The translations under genes were made by a program, and so were the position numbers. Positions 52,316-61,776 of a stretch of 64,000 bases of DNA are shown here, piece after piece. The notes below the pieces were generated by a model. The model saw nothing but the letters and a program-made list of their open reading frames with translations. It was not told where the DNA came from and did not search any database. Source of the DNA: Neiella litorisoli (GTDB taxonomy: Bacteria > Pseudomonadota > Gammaproteobacteria > Enterobacterales > Neiellaceae); the NCBI RefSeq assembly GCF_014773395.1, contig NZ_JACXAF010000009.1, forward strand, positions 81,247 through 145,246, in the 5' to 3' direction. Every line of letters starts with the position of its first letter. Position 1 is the stretch's first letter.

Positions 52316-53107
52316 ATGCTGAATGATGCAGATAAAGAGGAACTACGCACCATCATTGATACAAGCCTTGATAACGCAGAGCGTCACTGGCGTGATGGCG
52401 GGTACCGGCTCAAAGCTATTCGAGAGGCAGCGTTAAACGCCAATGATCAGAGCACTAGCTTTGAAGAACAACCCTCACAGATTCCTGGCCATGAGTTCGT
52501 CCGAGAGAATGAGACCGTGATTGATGAATTCGTCGCTTTTGTCGCTGATATGCGCGATTCGACCGAGCATTTAATGTGCGCGATAAGCCAGAAACATGCA
52601 GAGGTATCTGGCCTCCAGCGTGTTTACTATGAAACTTCAGCTCTATTGCCTGCGCTTGCTTATGTCGTCAACAAACAACAGGGTAGTGTGACCGAATACT
52701 TAGGTGATGGTGTGCTTGCCTTGTTTCGAGTGGATCCTGATAATCAGATCGCCTCGATCTATGCGGCGCACGAAGCCGCAAAGAATGCCATTGGAGTTGC
52801 TCGCGACTTGGTCAATGACGTATTGAAGAGCCGCTACAGATTGCCAAACATTGATCTGGGAGTGGGGTTTGCGGTCAGCAAAGCAATGGTAACTCTCGTC
52901 GGGCTTTCTCCGGAAAAACAACCCAAAGCATTTGGCGAATGCGTGTTTAGAGCGACGAAGCTTTCAGGCGGGCGAAATGTCGTGATATGTGATGACAAAA
53001 TAAAAGTACGGTGGCCTACATCTAAAAATGGCAGAGTAAGCTTCAAGCTGAGGAGCTTTAATGGCACCAATGGATATATTGTGGGTTCTAGCTCTCCTCG
53101 CTTGTAG
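52316..53107 (+). CDS. Class III nucleotide cyclase, PycC-like
   Basis: 263 residues. The catalytic domain spans about 70-230: 'EFVAFVADMRDSTEHL' with the first metal Asp (about 78) and the DMR-x-ST form common in pyrimidine cyclases, and 'SVTEYLGDGVLALFRVD' with the second Asp (about 131). The C-terminal part has 'DLGVGFAVSKAMVTLVG' and 'GECVFRATKLSGGRN', the remaining cyclase blocks. Next to a PycTM-like effector, it should make cCMP or cUMP on phage infection. Base specificity cannot be read from these residues. Confidence 0.7.
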   Translation: MLNDADKEELRTIIDTSLDNAERHWRDGGYRLKAIREAALNANDQSTSFEEQPSQIPGHEFVRENETVIDEFVAFVADMRDSTEHLMCAISQKHAEVSGLQRVYYETSALLPALAYVVNKQQGSVTEYLGDGVLALFRVDPDNQIASIYAAHEAAKNAIGVARDLVNDVLKSRYRLPNIDLGVGFAVSKAMVTLVGLSPEKQPKAFGECVFRATKLSGGRNVVICDDKIKVRWPTSKNGRVSFKLRSFNGTNGYIVGSSSPRL

Positions 53108-53148
53108 CCTGTGTATCACTAGCTGGATGCTTTAGGTTAGGGGCTCAA

Positions 53149-53469
53149 CTAGGATACCAACACCCTGCCGGCTTTTGGTTGATAGCCGTGGATTCGTTTA
53201 TCAATGCGCAAGCTCACGTTATCCAGCGTCACTACTGCTGATTCAATTAAACCAATTAAGCATTCTTCGGTCTGACAGAGGTGTGGAAGCTTAACGATGC
53301 TGTGTGGCCCATGCTTCACTTCCCCTAGGTAGCTAGCGCTGCCTTTAAATCCAAAGCGCTGATTCACTTCAGTAATTACAAGGGTTAATCGCATCGTTCC
53401 TGCGCGTTGACTCGAGTAATGCTTGCAGTACTGCCTAATAACCTCGGAAACATTCACTTCTTCTACCAT
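53149..53469 (-). CDS. Hypothetical protein, 106 aa
   Basis: Helical-plus-beta soluble protein (ITEVNQRFGFKGSASYLGEV in the middle). Convergent with the cyclase gene and separated from it by 41 nt. No motif recognised. Confidence 0.5.
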   Translation of the reverse strand: MVEEVNVSEVIRQYCKHYSSQRAGTMRLTLVITEVNQRFGFKGSASYLGEVKHGPHSIVKLPHLCQTEECLIGLIESAVVTLDNVSLRIDKRIHGYQPKAGRVLVS

Positions 53470-53618
53470 TGTGTCTCACTCAACACTACAAAACTGATCC
53501 TATTATCTCGAAAACGTTTCGTCATATGGGTCAGTTAGGGTTCCAAAATGAGTTCCAAACGACCTGAATTGAGCGCCGGTTTTTTCAATAATTTACGTAT
53601 TGAAGCGGGGGGCTCCGT

Positions 53619-54662
53619 ATGCAAACACACTCATTCATTCAACAGGAAATCTATCCTAGACTCACGTCTGAGAAATTGGCATCGGCGAGCCCTATATTCA
53701 CTGCGCAAGGCGGTTGTGTTTGTCCAATGTGTGGTCAACCTGCGAATTACTTAAGCGCCGTTCATCAACTGGTCTGTGGCGAATGTGGTCCGATTGACTT
53801 GATTGATGCTGTGACCGTAATCGAAGGCACTCAGGATAAAGCAATGAAGCTACTTGCCGGCGTTGTCGATGTTGCCATACCGAGTGAGTTGCTGCCCGCT
53901 CCGGTAAAGCCCCAAATCACGCGAGTCAACCAGCTTTGTCAATTGCTCCTCCTAGAAAACGAACCAATGTTCCAGTCACTGTGTTATGCAGGCTGGTCGC
54001 TTGGCGATGTTGCCAACAGCTATCTCGGATCAACCGGTAGTAATGAGCAACTGATGAACTACAAACGGCGTGGCGAATACCTCCCAGAGATTGACTTCTT
54101 AATGCAGCTGCCCCGAGATACGCTAGTCACCGCCTTAGCTGATGGCAAATGCCTTAATGCGGTATTGTTCGAAACCATCCCAATTGCCGCGCCGGTGTCA
54201 TGGAGTGATCTTCCCAATTATCACTACCACAAACTCCCGACTAAGGACTCGTTTTTCAACGCATTGCCCGTTAACAAACACTCCAAATGGGGCGTGGTCA
54301 ATTCACATCCTTATGTAGCCCTTTATCTATTAAGCCGCGGTTTCGCCTGCGTATTGCAACGAACTGGAAAGTCGGCCAAGCACAGGCATTGCTTGCCGCA
54401 GGACACGATAGCGCAACGGCTGGTGGACTCTAGTCGGATGCGATTGATGCGCGATACCGAAGCGCGAACACTATGGGACTCTCTATCTCATTGCCCCAAA
54501 TCACCAGCCTCTCGCGATCGCTACTTGGATAAACAAGCATCGTGGATCAGCTATGCGAGTCATTTGCTAGGGCAGGGCGTACCGCCCAGCGCTGCGATGG
54601 AGCGCGCCAATGAGCGCTATGGGATTTGTCCGTCATGGACAACTTTGACAACGACTAATTAA
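53619..54662 (+). CDS. Protein with primase-type zinc ribbon, 347 aa
   Basis: Start preceded by GGGGGG. Residues about 33-58 hold 'GCVCPMCGQPANYLSAVHQLVCGECGP', then 'IDLIDAVTVIEGTQDKAMKLLAG': four Cys and the following helix pattern resemble the zinc-binding domain of CHC2-type primases. The rest has no catalytic TOPRIM motif that I can see. A plasmid-encoded primase-like or DNA-binding protein is the reading; not proven. Overlaps the next start by one base. Confidence 0.5.
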   Translation: MQTHSFIQQEIYPRLTSEKLASASPIFTAQGGCVCPMCGQPANYLSAVHQLVCGECGPIDLIDAVTVIEGTQDKAMKLLAGVVDVAIPSELLPAPVKPQITRVNQLCQLLLLENEPMFQSLCYAGWSLGDVANSYLGSTGSNEQLMNYKRRGEYLPEIDFLMQLPRDTLVTALADGKCLNAVLFETIPIAAPVSWSDLPNYHYHKLPTKDSFFNALPVNKHSKWGVVNSHPYVALYLLSRGFACVLQRTGKSAKHRHCLPQDTIAQRLVDSSRMRLMRDTEARTLWDSLSHCPKSPASRDRYLDKQASWISYASHLLGQGVPPSAAMERANERYGICPSWTTLTTTN

Positions 54663-55030
54663 TGGACACTACTATGAGCCAACAACGCACCTTCGAATCA
54701 TTTTTGTTTAGCAATCCTGTCTCGCTGCAACTCAAAGCCTCTATGCTCGCAGCGGTCTTACTGTCTATCGCTTCTATTGTTGCGGTGACTGCGTTTGATC
54801 AAAGCATGGTGTTCTTGTTTATTGGTATTTCTTTGCTGGTCTTCGCCATCGGTTACGGCTTCTGGTGGGGCGCGAAGCGATTTAATGCAGCAACGGATGA
54901 ATACAATGGGTATCTGGCATCGCTCGATGAAAGCGCTCTTAGCAATCTGCTCGACCATCCAAAAGTATCACCGCGCACCAAGATGCTGGTGGAGCAATGC
55001 ATGATGCTTCAGCTCAAGCCCGCATCCTAA
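54662..55030 (+). CDS. Membrane protein, 122 aa
   Basis: Two adjacent membrane segments (about 25-48 and 51-72) followed by a cytosolic helix (EYNGYLASLDESALSNLLDH). The start could be 54662 or the ATG at 54674. Coupled to the preceding gene (TAATG overlap), so the pair and probably the next gene form an operon. Confidence 0.5.
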   Translation: MDTTMSQQRTFESFLFSNPVSLQLKASMLAAVLLSIASIVAVTAFDQSMVFLFIGISLLVFAIGYGFWWGAKRFNAATDEYNGYLASLDESALSNLLDHPKVSPRTKMLVEQCMMLQLKPAS

Positions 55031-55053
55031 TTTCTTCACACCAGAGGCCTCGA

Positions 55054-56298
55054 ATGATTCACCTGCGTAAAGCTAAAAAAAGACTGCCGTTAAAACCGAC
55101 TACCCATATCGCAATTATGAAGAGCTACAACGGCATCGCGCTTTCTGAAGGCGAAGGCAACGCCCTTGAAGCCTTCTTAGAACGGGTTCAGCGTGATGAG
55201 TCGTTATCTTTACATTGTTGTATTCCATTGGTGATACGCCAAGGTAAAAACCGTCGTCATGTTGCTCGGGCTCCTTCTCAGCATCATAACGAACAGTGCC
55301 CTTTAAATAATCGTCCGCAGCCTATCAAGCGCCGACGAAACCGAGAGCGTCCATCCGACATAATCGTCGATGTGATGAGTGGCACTAGCAGTGTATCACC
55401 CGGTGAAACCGAGGGGTCTGGACCAAGAAAGACGAGAGGGGAAAGCAAAACAAAGCGTATTAGCCGCTTGTTGGCGCTGTTACTTCAAGTATTGGACTCA
55501 GCTCAACTGCATAAGCTCGATTGCACCAAGCGGTCATTACCTACCACCATTGCTAACATTAAAACGGCAGCACAGCAGTACAGGTTGCCGGCCGACATTA
55601 CGCTTGATTCAATGTTGCACTTTAATGAGCTGAATCTGCCTCGACTAAAAGAAGCTTTGAGACGGCCACCAAAAGACTGGCCCGCAACCTCAACCTGGCA
55701 TCAAATCGTGCTGTATTCGTGCGATAAGTTCGAACGTAAGGACGATAAGTTTCTGCTCTACAATGGAAATCGTAAGCCCGTTACGATCTTCAACTACGGC
55801 CGAGCTAAACTTTCAAATGCAGGTTTCCTAACCGACAAAAGCGAAGGTCCGTTTCTGTTTATCCTTGTTTTTCAACTCGGGTATAAAGCAACCGATCCGA
55901 ACGCCTCATTTGTGCAGTTGGCAAAGTGCGCGGTAACGTACATCAACAACAAGTCCGAATGGTGCCCATTGGAAAGCCAGTATGAGTCTGCGATGCACTG
56001 GGCTTTGCGAAAAGTTATGCCTGATCTTGCGCCTGTGCGTTTGGAGAAACCACTGTTTGATGATTGTGACGTTCGCCCCGATTTCGTCTTAGTCCGAGAT
56101 CAGCAGGCTTCCGTTGCGATTGAGGTCGCCGGCATGGATACACCGGAGTACCGCGAGTCCAAAGCCAAAACACACCCTGTTATGCAGCAATTGTTCACAC
56201 ACTTGTTCGAGTGGCAAGCAGCGAACGTCGCTCAGCCATATTCGGAAGCCATCAAGTGGCTAAAACAACAGCATTTACATCAGTTGTTAGCGCGATAA
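55054..56298 (+). CDS. DUF1173-like protein with nuclease-type C-terminus
   Basis: 414 residues from 55054 (AGAGG 6 nt upstream); a longer frame from 54997 lacks a site. A basic N-terminal domain, then a low-complexity linker, then a C-terminal region with 'DCDVRPDFVLVRDQQASVAIEVAGMDTPEYRESK': PD...(I)EV-x-G is the shape of PD-(D/E)xK-type domains and of the DUF1173 plasmid family. Whether it cuts DNA is unknown, as the expected Lys is not clear. Confidence 0.5.
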   Translation: MIHLRKAKKRLPLKPTTHIAIMKSYNGIALSEGEGNALEAFLERVQRDESLSLHCCIPLVIRQGKNRRHVARAPSQHHNEQCPLNNRPQPIKRRRNRERPSDIIVDVMSGTSSVSPGETEGSGPRKTRGESKTKRISRLLALLLQVLDSAQLHKLDCTKRSLPTTIANIKTAAQQYRLPADITLDSMLHFNELNLPRLKEALRRPPKDWPATSTWHQIVLYSCDKFERKDDKFLLYNGNRKPVTIFNYGRAKLSNAGFLTDKSEGPFLFILVFQLGYKATDPNASFVQLAKCAVTYINNKSEWCPLESQYESAMHWALRKVMPDLAPVRLEKPLFDDCDVRPDFVLVRDQQASVAIEVAGMDTPEYRESKAKTHPVMQQLFTHLFEWQAANVAQPYSEAIKWLKQQHLHQLLAR

Positions 56299-56427
56299 CT
56301 GGCATCATTCTCTATTTGTAAGCTGTTTTCACTATTGAATCTACAGCCGTTAGACCTGTGATTGTCCAGATCTTCTACTCGAATCCATGCCTCTTGCTAA
56401 TGCCTACATTTTGTGCAACATTTAGCA

Positions 56428-56450
56428 GCGAGTACCTTGTCAGTACTCGC
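56428..56450 (+). repeat. Hairpin in the 275-nt gap before the ATPase gene
   Basis: GCGAGTAC (56428-56435) and GTACTCGC (56443-56450) with a 7-nt loop, inside 275 nt without a long gene. No T tract. May be an operator or a structured 5' leader. Confidence 0.4.
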
Positions 56451-56532
56451 ACCGCCTACCACGGCGAAGACCGGCTGAGGTCATGACAATGCTTTAATTG
56501 GTTAAGTCAACAACTTTCGTTTTCGGAGGTGT

Positions 56533-56583
56533 ATGAGTAGGCGCGTACGCTTTCCTATTATCGGAGTTTGTTGTGATGACTGA
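56533..56583 (+). CDS. Possible 16-aa leader peptide
   Basis: ATG with a very strong CGGAGG site 4 nt upstream encodes 16 residues (MSRRVRFPIIGVCCDD) and stops at 56581, overlapping the start of the ATPase gene. The strong site for such a short frame suggests translational coupling to the next gene. Confidence 0.35.
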   Translation: MSRRVRFPIIGVCCDD

Positions 56584-57379
56584 TCACCTTCGTTTCCCAT
56601 CTGGTAAAACTGTCGTTCAACTCAAAAAAGACGCGAAGAAAGTTGCAGCAGCTAAACGTATTAAGCTGACTGCTGCTCTGGATGAAATTGCATTCCAGAA
56701 TGGCGCAGATATGCCTTGGAGTAGGGCTATCAATTGGTTGAAGCGCCCGGCACTCCACGATATCTCTTTCTCTTTGCCAACCAATCATGGCCAGCTGGTC
56801 GTGAGTCTAACCCAAGAAAAACCTGTTGCGGTCATTGTTGGTGAAACTGGGACAGGCAAAACAAGTACAGCTCTTCAGTTGGCGTCTGAGGTACTTCGCA
56901 ATGATGTAAACGTACATTGGTTTGGCGCAACGGTGCATGTGGGAACTGATCCAAGCATGGCTGAACTGCATAGGCTCAAGTCACTTTATTCGGATCAATT
57001 GTCCATTGATTACGTCGATAACCCGGCTCATGCGACCCTGACGGAAAATTCCTTGGTTATCGTTGATGAATGGTATCACTCAGGCACTTTGCAAGTTGAG
57101 GAATTAACAGACATTGCAGTTAAGAACAATTGCGTGTTGCTTGTGTTGGTGCAAGAGCTGGAACCTTTTGAAAGCGACGTTCCGAATTCATTGGCATTCG
57201 CATTATTGCACAGCTCATGCGCTGCTAAGGAAATTGCACACCGGTTAGTGCGAGGCTCCAACCCATCTTTAGCCGAACAACCACAAACGCCCCAACATGG
57301 AAGGTTCGACTTCCAGCTCATTACTAAACAGCCGCAAACAAACGAAGCGATATTCAGCCCAACAGCCTTAACGCTTTAG
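56576..57379 (+). CDS. P-loop ATPase with PSGK-type N-terminal domain
   Basis: 267 residues. N-terminal about 55 residues (LRFPSGKTVVQLKKDAKKVA) form a small helical domain that recurs in the gene at 61773 (LLPSGQSLASVRAKAERL). Then the ATPase: 'VAVIVGETGTGKTSTALQLA' (Walker A, about 83-100) and 'SLVIVDEWYHSG' (Walker B). PilT/secretion-type by resemblance, without a recognised family. Start 56576 or GTG at 56573. Followed directly by a gene of unknown function. Confidence 0.6.
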   Translation: MTDHLRFPSGKTVVQLKKDAKKVAAAKRIKLTAALDEIAFQNGADMPWSRAINWLKRPALHDISFSLPTNHGQLVVSLTQEKPVAVIVGETGTGKTSTALQLASEVLRNDVNVHWFGATVHVGTDPSMAELHRLKSLYSDQLSIDYVDNPAHATLTENSLVIVDEWYHSGTLQVEELTDIAVKNNCVLLVLVQELEPFESDVPNSLAFALLHSSCAAKEIAHRLVRGSNPSLAEQPQTPQHGRFDFQLITKQPQTNEAIFSPTALTL

Positions 57380-57390
57380 TGGTTCCGCTA

Positions 57391-58269
57391 ATGATCGTTA
57401 GGCATAAAGTACCGCAGAAGCCATGGTCTGCGCGCGATTATATTTGCTCGAAGGCAATGCTAAACCTCAACGAAGCTCACACAGTAATAAAGAGGGCATT
57501 CTTGTTTGTCGAATACAAAGAAGAAGCGCTACAGACTAAAGATTGTTTTACGCTAGGTGTTATTCTTGAGCGCGATGATGGTGACTTAGAGTTATTCGAC
57601 GATTCACCACTGACCCTTTCTTGCGATGCCCGTGAGCAGGAGGTGCTTGACGTATGCCGGCACTTGTCAATTCTTTGCCCGATTGGTCAAGTGCTGTTTG
57701 CTACGATGCAACTCAACAAGAGCATCTACCAATCCGCGACTGATGCATGCGCTGAAATAATCAAACAACCGGTTCGCTCTCTATCGCTAAGTGGCCAATG
57801 GCATGCCTTCTCCGGCTTGTTTAACCGATCTAAAAAACCACTGGCCCATGGTGAACTTAGACTCCAGGATTGGCGCAACCTTGAGCGACTGGCCGTTACA
57901 GCCTGCCGAAAGATTCGGCTAATGTCCGTGCCCCAATTTTTAGCTAGAAGCCATGCATACACCGCGGTTTACGCTGGCAAACTCAAAAACAAACGTGGCA
58001 GACATGTGCTGTATGTGGCCAATTTTGGTGACAAGCACCTAATTCTCGGTGAATTGCATGAGTCCGAAGAACGCTGGTGGAATGTAGCTATTGTCGATAA
58101 CGACCAAATGAACCATGTGTTCGCAGTCGTCCACGAGCGCAATTTGGGAGCGGCGATTCGAATCGAACAAGACAATCTTTGTCCTATCGTTTCAAGCGTG
58201 ACGCATGATGCTGGCCAACGAGCCGTATCGCTCAACTTGTTTATCAACAAAATGCAAAACTACGAGTAA
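57391..58269 (+). CDS. Hypothetical protein, 292 aa
   Basis: Start at 57391; a GTG at 57379 (overlapping the ATPase stop) is possible. Soluble, with 'RGRHVLYVANFGDKHLILGEL' near the C-terminus. Same operon as the ATPase. No motif recognised. Confidence 0.55.
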   Translation: MIVRHKVPQKPWSARDYICSKAMLNLNEAHTVIKRAFLFVEYKEEALQTKDCFTLGVILERDDGDLELFDDSPLTLSCDAREQEVLDVCRHLSILCPIGQVLFATMQLNKSIYQSATDACAEIIKQPVRSLSLSGQWHAFSGLFNRSKKPLAHGELRLQDWRNLERLAVTACRKIRLMSVPQFLARSHAYTAVYAGKLKNKRGRHVLYVANFGDKHLILGELHESEERWWNVAIVDNDQMNHVFAVVHERNLGAAIRIEQDNLCPIVSSVTHDAGQRAVSLNLFINKMQNYE

Positions 58270-58274
58270 TAGAA

Positions 58275-58520
58275 ATGACAGATCAGAAAATTATGAGCAT
58301 CAAAGGGAATGCTCGCCAATTGGCCTCTAAACCAAATGAGATCCCTTTGATCTACATGAACGAGGCTAATCAGTTTGGTGTTACGGAATGGCTCACTTCT
58401 GAGAGTGAATTACATCTTGCGCAGCAGCGAGCGCTAGAAATGGGCAAAGGCGTCTTTGATGGTGCGATAGCTGTCGGCATCACTGATGATAATTCCATTA
58501 TGTTCTTTGTAGTACGGTAG
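58275..58520 (+). CDS. Hypothetical protein, 81 aa
   Basis: Starts 5 nt after the previous stop, with GAGTAATAGAA upstream (weak site). Small soluble alpha/beta protein (TEWLTSESELHLAQQRALEMG). Last gene of the ATPase operon; no family recognised. Confidence 0.5.
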   Translation: MTDQKIMSIKGNARQLASKPNEIPLIYMNEANQFGVTEWLTSESELHLAQQRALEMGKGVFDGAIAVGITDDNSIMFFVVR

Positions 58521-58566
58521 CAAGCCGCCACTAGAATAAAATAAAGGAATGTAATGCGTGTGGGAC

Positions 58567-60303
58567 TTAGCTATGAACATCTCTCAGTCTCTTTCTGAAT
58601 AGCTCCACATTAGGCCATTGCGCCAACCATTCTTCAGCATCACCAATGCGACGCCTCAAAGTACGTTCATCCAGTTCTGGAATTCGATATTTAGATAGGC
58701 GCTTGTGAAACTTAGCGATAGACGCCGTTTCTTCCGATAATTTGTACCAGTGATAACTAATCCCAATCATCAAATTGACTAAATTAGAGCGAATCATGCT
58801 GTGATTTTCGACTACTTTCGCAAAAGTAGAGCTCTGTGCTACGAGGTTTGCAGCCACCCCAATCTTATCTGGCAGCAAAATTTCATCTCTCGCAATCAGA
58901 GATACATACTGCCTCACTCTCACCTTCGAGTCTGAATATTTCTGTCTACTAAGTATAACGCTTGGGTTGAGCCAATCTGACATATCTAATTTGATAGTCG
59001 TTGGCAATATCATGGCGCAATTAAAATACCTATTAGAAAACTCGTGTGATTCTATATTGGAGGTATTCTGTGAGTAATTAAAGTAATCAGATAATAACTC
59101 AATCGGGCAAGGGGTTATGTTAGGGCAGTATAAAGAAAAGGGAATTCCGACTGGTTCTGATGCACATAGAATGTCCTTTTTATGTCGCATCGAACTATCG
59201 CAGCTATTTATATCGAAAAGCCACCGTTGTTCTATATTATTTTTGCCGTATATTCCGATAAACTCATCACGAAATTCTATAAGTTGCTTGGTCCAAGCTG
59301 AATGCTTAAGCAGGCTTAAATAAAACATTGCGTAATGAGCAAGGATTGTTTTCTCTTTTATGTCCCGCTCAAGCTGATTCCGGACGTCTTGCTGTATGGA
59401 GTTAGCGAAATATTTTTCCGCCGGCTTCATGAAGTTTCGCAACTCTCGTTCTCGTTTGTTGAGAGCTGCTGATAGGCGCTTTATGGTCTTAGCATCGCAA
59501 TACTCAAGCTCATGGTATTCGTCAGGGACTAGGTCGTCAAAAGTGTCATCGAAAGTTTGACGAGTATGGGCATAAAAACGGTGAACCAATGTTTGCAGCA
59601 CCTTGCCCCACTGGGTTAGGCCTTTGTTACTGAGCAGCGGCTGCTTTGTATCATCTAACGGATCCTCGCCTAGCGACAACTTACGTGCAATCAAAAGAAT
59701 ATGGCGCTGAATACCTGGCGTATCCGACGCAAAATAGTCGTGAGCATGTATGTTGTGATTCGTTACTCCCTCAGTCACTGGTTGATGGTCCCACCACACC
59801 ATGTTTGTCGTCAATAGGTGATATTCGGTCATCCAACGAAGCTTCGCTAAGATCGGCCTTGTTATGTCCACATCACTTGTATATTGATCGAGCTGCTCAC
59901 GGATTTGATAGTACGCTTTTAACAGTTCGCAAGGCGAGAGTAGTGAACGGGTATTTTGAGATAGTAGATCCCACGACCAGTGCGGCCAGCATTTCACGAT
60001 GTGACCCAATTGCTCGGCTATAGATATACAGTCCTCACCTTGTTCCCGAACAAGCTCTATGACATTAGCAGTATCTTCACTAGGCAAAAAAGCTCTTACA
60101 ACTAGCTCGGACACTTTGTTCAACTTACGGTCCGGCAGTGTTTTTAGCTTGTCCTCGAAGTCATCCAGTTCTCGCTGACCGGCAACATCTCCCAGCATCA
60201 AATTGTACGTGATTCCGGCCTCTAACCATGGCCGCAACATGAGTTCATAATCTTCCTTTTTAATACGAAAATCCGTCAATTCACAATCCCGTGCATATTG
60301 CAA
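58567..60303 (-). CDS. Large protein of unknown function, 578 aa
   Basis: Long, mostly helical protein, visibly more A+T-rich than its neighbours around 58,900-59,350 and the only - strand gene between 53.5 and 62.7 kb. No membrane segment or recognised motif. C-terminal 'LDERTLRRRIGDAEEWLAQWP' looks like an HTH-ending helical tail. Isolated, foreign-looking composition suggests a separately acquired cargo gene, perhaps defence, but nothing in the sequence shows it. Confidence 0.6.
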   Translation of the reverse strand: MQYARDCELTDFRIKKEDYELMLRPWLEAGITYNLMLGDVAGQRELDDFEDKLKTLPDRKLNKVSELVVRAFLPSEDTANVIELVREQGEDCISIAEQLGHIVKCWPHWSWDLLSQNTRSLLSPCELLKAYYQIREQLDQYTSDVDITRPILAKLRWMTEYHLLTTNMVWWDHQPVTEGVTNHNIHAHDYFASDTPGIQRHILLIARKLSLGEDPLDDTKQPLLSNKGLTQWGKVLQTLVHRFYAHTRQTFDDTFDDLVPDEYHELEYCDAKTIKRLSAALNKRERELRNFMKPAEKYFANSIQQDVRNQLERDIKEKTILAHYAMFYLSLLKHSAWTKQLIEFRDEFIGIYGKNNIEQRWLFDINSCDSSMRHKKDILCASEPVGIPFSLYCPNITPCPIELLSDYFNYSQNTSNIESHEFSNRYFNCAMILPTTIKLDMSDWLNPSVILSRQKYSDSKVRVRQYVSLIARDEILLPDKIGVAANLVAQSSTFAKVVENHSMIRSNLVNLMIGISYHWYKLSEETASIAKFHKRLSKYRIPELDERTLRRRIGDAEEWLAQWPNVELFRKRLRDVHS

Positions 60304-60410
60304 TACATTCTCTTAAAAAAACAACAGATCTACTTGTTTTCGAAGGTTAGCTATCTTCACACTCATCGGCAACGAAGCAACGTTTAACTCAGGTTAACTA
60401 AGGACTTTAC

Positions 60411-60683
60411 ATGACATTCGTGAATAATTTCTCCAATAGCACAGAGGCTGCTGATCCTACCCTGCGGCTAGGATGTGCAGTAGGCGGGCTGGCTATCTTA
60501 AAAAAATATGAGGCCGCTTTGTCAGATGGCACCCGCAAAGGCTCACCCATTTGTGCGAGGGAGCTCCAACAACTGCCAGCACTCAGAGAAAAGCTGACAC
60601 GCGAAGTTACAAATTCCCTCACCGAGCTGGGAATTTCAATTGAATCAACCACACGACCTATACCAATCGGTCTACAAGAATAG
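60411..60683 (+). CDS. Hypothetical protein, 90 aa
   Basis: Small soluble helical protein, opens MTFVNNFSNSTEAADPT and continues with Lys/Arg helices (ILKKYEAALSDGTRKG). Weak ribosome site. Divergent from the 578-aa gene with 107 nt between. Confidence 0.45.
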   Translation: MTFVNNFSNSTEAADPTLRLGCAVGGLAILKKYEAALSDGTRKGSPICARELQQLPALREKLTREVTNSLTELGISIESTTRPIPIGLQE

Positions 60684-60839
60684 CGATACGGAGGGGCTGG
60701 TCGTTCATTACGCATCACTGTATTGGTACGGCCTCTTGAGTAAATGGGCTTTGAGCGCAAGGCGCTGGCCAATACACCGTGAGTAGCATTAATTCTTACT
60801 GGCCACGAACTAACAATTAGTCAATCCGCAGGATAATTA

Positions 60840-61478
60840 ATGATGAACAGTATATGTGATTTAGGTAGCTACAAAACACCTTTTAAATTTGCAGTAGAAG
60901 GAGTGGAGTCGGCCAGAGAATATCTAACTGACGATAACAGGCTTCCGCCAGAATGGGATGACCCCAAACAGGTCGAATTAATATTTAACGCAGAGACGTG
61001 CTTGGAGTACTTTAACATCAAGTCCGACGAAGTGATGTTGCCCCGCGCTCGACAAGTTTCCGATACTCCCTGGATGCTTGAAATGACATCGGATCTAATT
61101 CATTACGGAACGAATCCGCACAAAATGCGCGTCATGGCGAACGTATCGGGCGATGAGCTTTGGGCCGGCACTCCTCATATTTATTGCTTTACCACATTGA
61201 TAAGCATAGGTAACTGGGACATCGCACACACCTGCGCTATTCATTTCAGCGGCCAACTCCTAGACGACTCTGCAATCGGAACTCAATATCAAGAGGTTCT
61301 GGCTGTTCACTTTCCTATTGTTCATAAAGGGCTCAAAGGCTCGGTTGACGAAGACTTGCTTCGTCAAAGCAAATCCCAAGTCAGAAAACGTCTAAGTGCG
61401 TTCCAGCTGCCTGTGTTTTTCGAGGGTGATGATGCTCATGCGACACTGAACATCTACCGAATTGTCGGCGCAGATTGA
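60840..61478 (+). CDS. Hypothetical protein, 212 aa
   Basis: Start at 60840 or 60843 (two ATG). Soluble alpha/beta protein with 'DNRLPPEWDDPKQVELIFNAETC' and 'ELWAGTPHIYCFTTLIS'. No motif. Precedes the glycine-zipper gene and probably shares its operon. Confidence 0.5.
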   Translation: MMNSICDLGSYKTPFKFAVEGVESAREYLTDDNRLPPEWDDPKQVELIFNAETCLEYFNIKSDEVMLPRARQVSDTPWMLEMTSDLIHYGTNPHKMRVMANVSGDELWAGTPHIYCFTTLISIGNWDIAHTCAIHFSGQLLDDSAIGTQYQEVLAVHFPIVHKGLKGSVDEDLLRQSKSQVRKRLSAFQLPVFFEGDDAHATLNIYRIVGAD

Positions 61479-61530
61479 TGATCTTTTCCAACACTCAAAC
61501 CTACTTAATCAACGAAAAAAGGTAAATGTC

Positions 61531-61776
61531 ATGGCCAATGTAGAATGTCCACATTGTAAAAACACATTCAAAGGCTCTCCACTGAAAGGAGTTGCAGCGG
61601 CAACTGCTGGCGCTATTGTTGGAGGAAAGGTAGGGGCAGGGTTCGGTATTGCTGGTGGGCCGCTAGGAGCGATATCTGGACTGATCCCCGGAGCAATTGG
61701 AGGAGGAGTTATCAGCTATTTAAGTTCCAATAAGTTCTATAAATGCGACATCTGCACTCGGTACTTTATGTTATGA
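61531..61776 (+). CDS. Zinc-ribbon/glycine-zipper protein, 81 aa
   Basis: Opens MANVECPHCKNTFKG (C-x2-C) and closes KCDICTRYFML (C-x2-C), with a Gly/Ala-rich hydrophobic centre (AAATAGAIVGGKVGAGFGIAGG and on, about 23-66). The central part looks like a glycine-zipper membrane segment, flanked by the two halves of a zinc ribbon. The next gene starts within its last codons. Confidence 0.6.
   Translation: MANVECPHCKNTFKGSPLKGVAAATAGAIVGGKVGAGFGIAGGPLGAISGLIPGAIGGGVISYLSSNKFYKCDICTRYFML

Noticed and set aside
56428..56450. Retron msr/msd-type structure
   Set aside because: No reverse transcriptase gene in the window; the hairpin is short.
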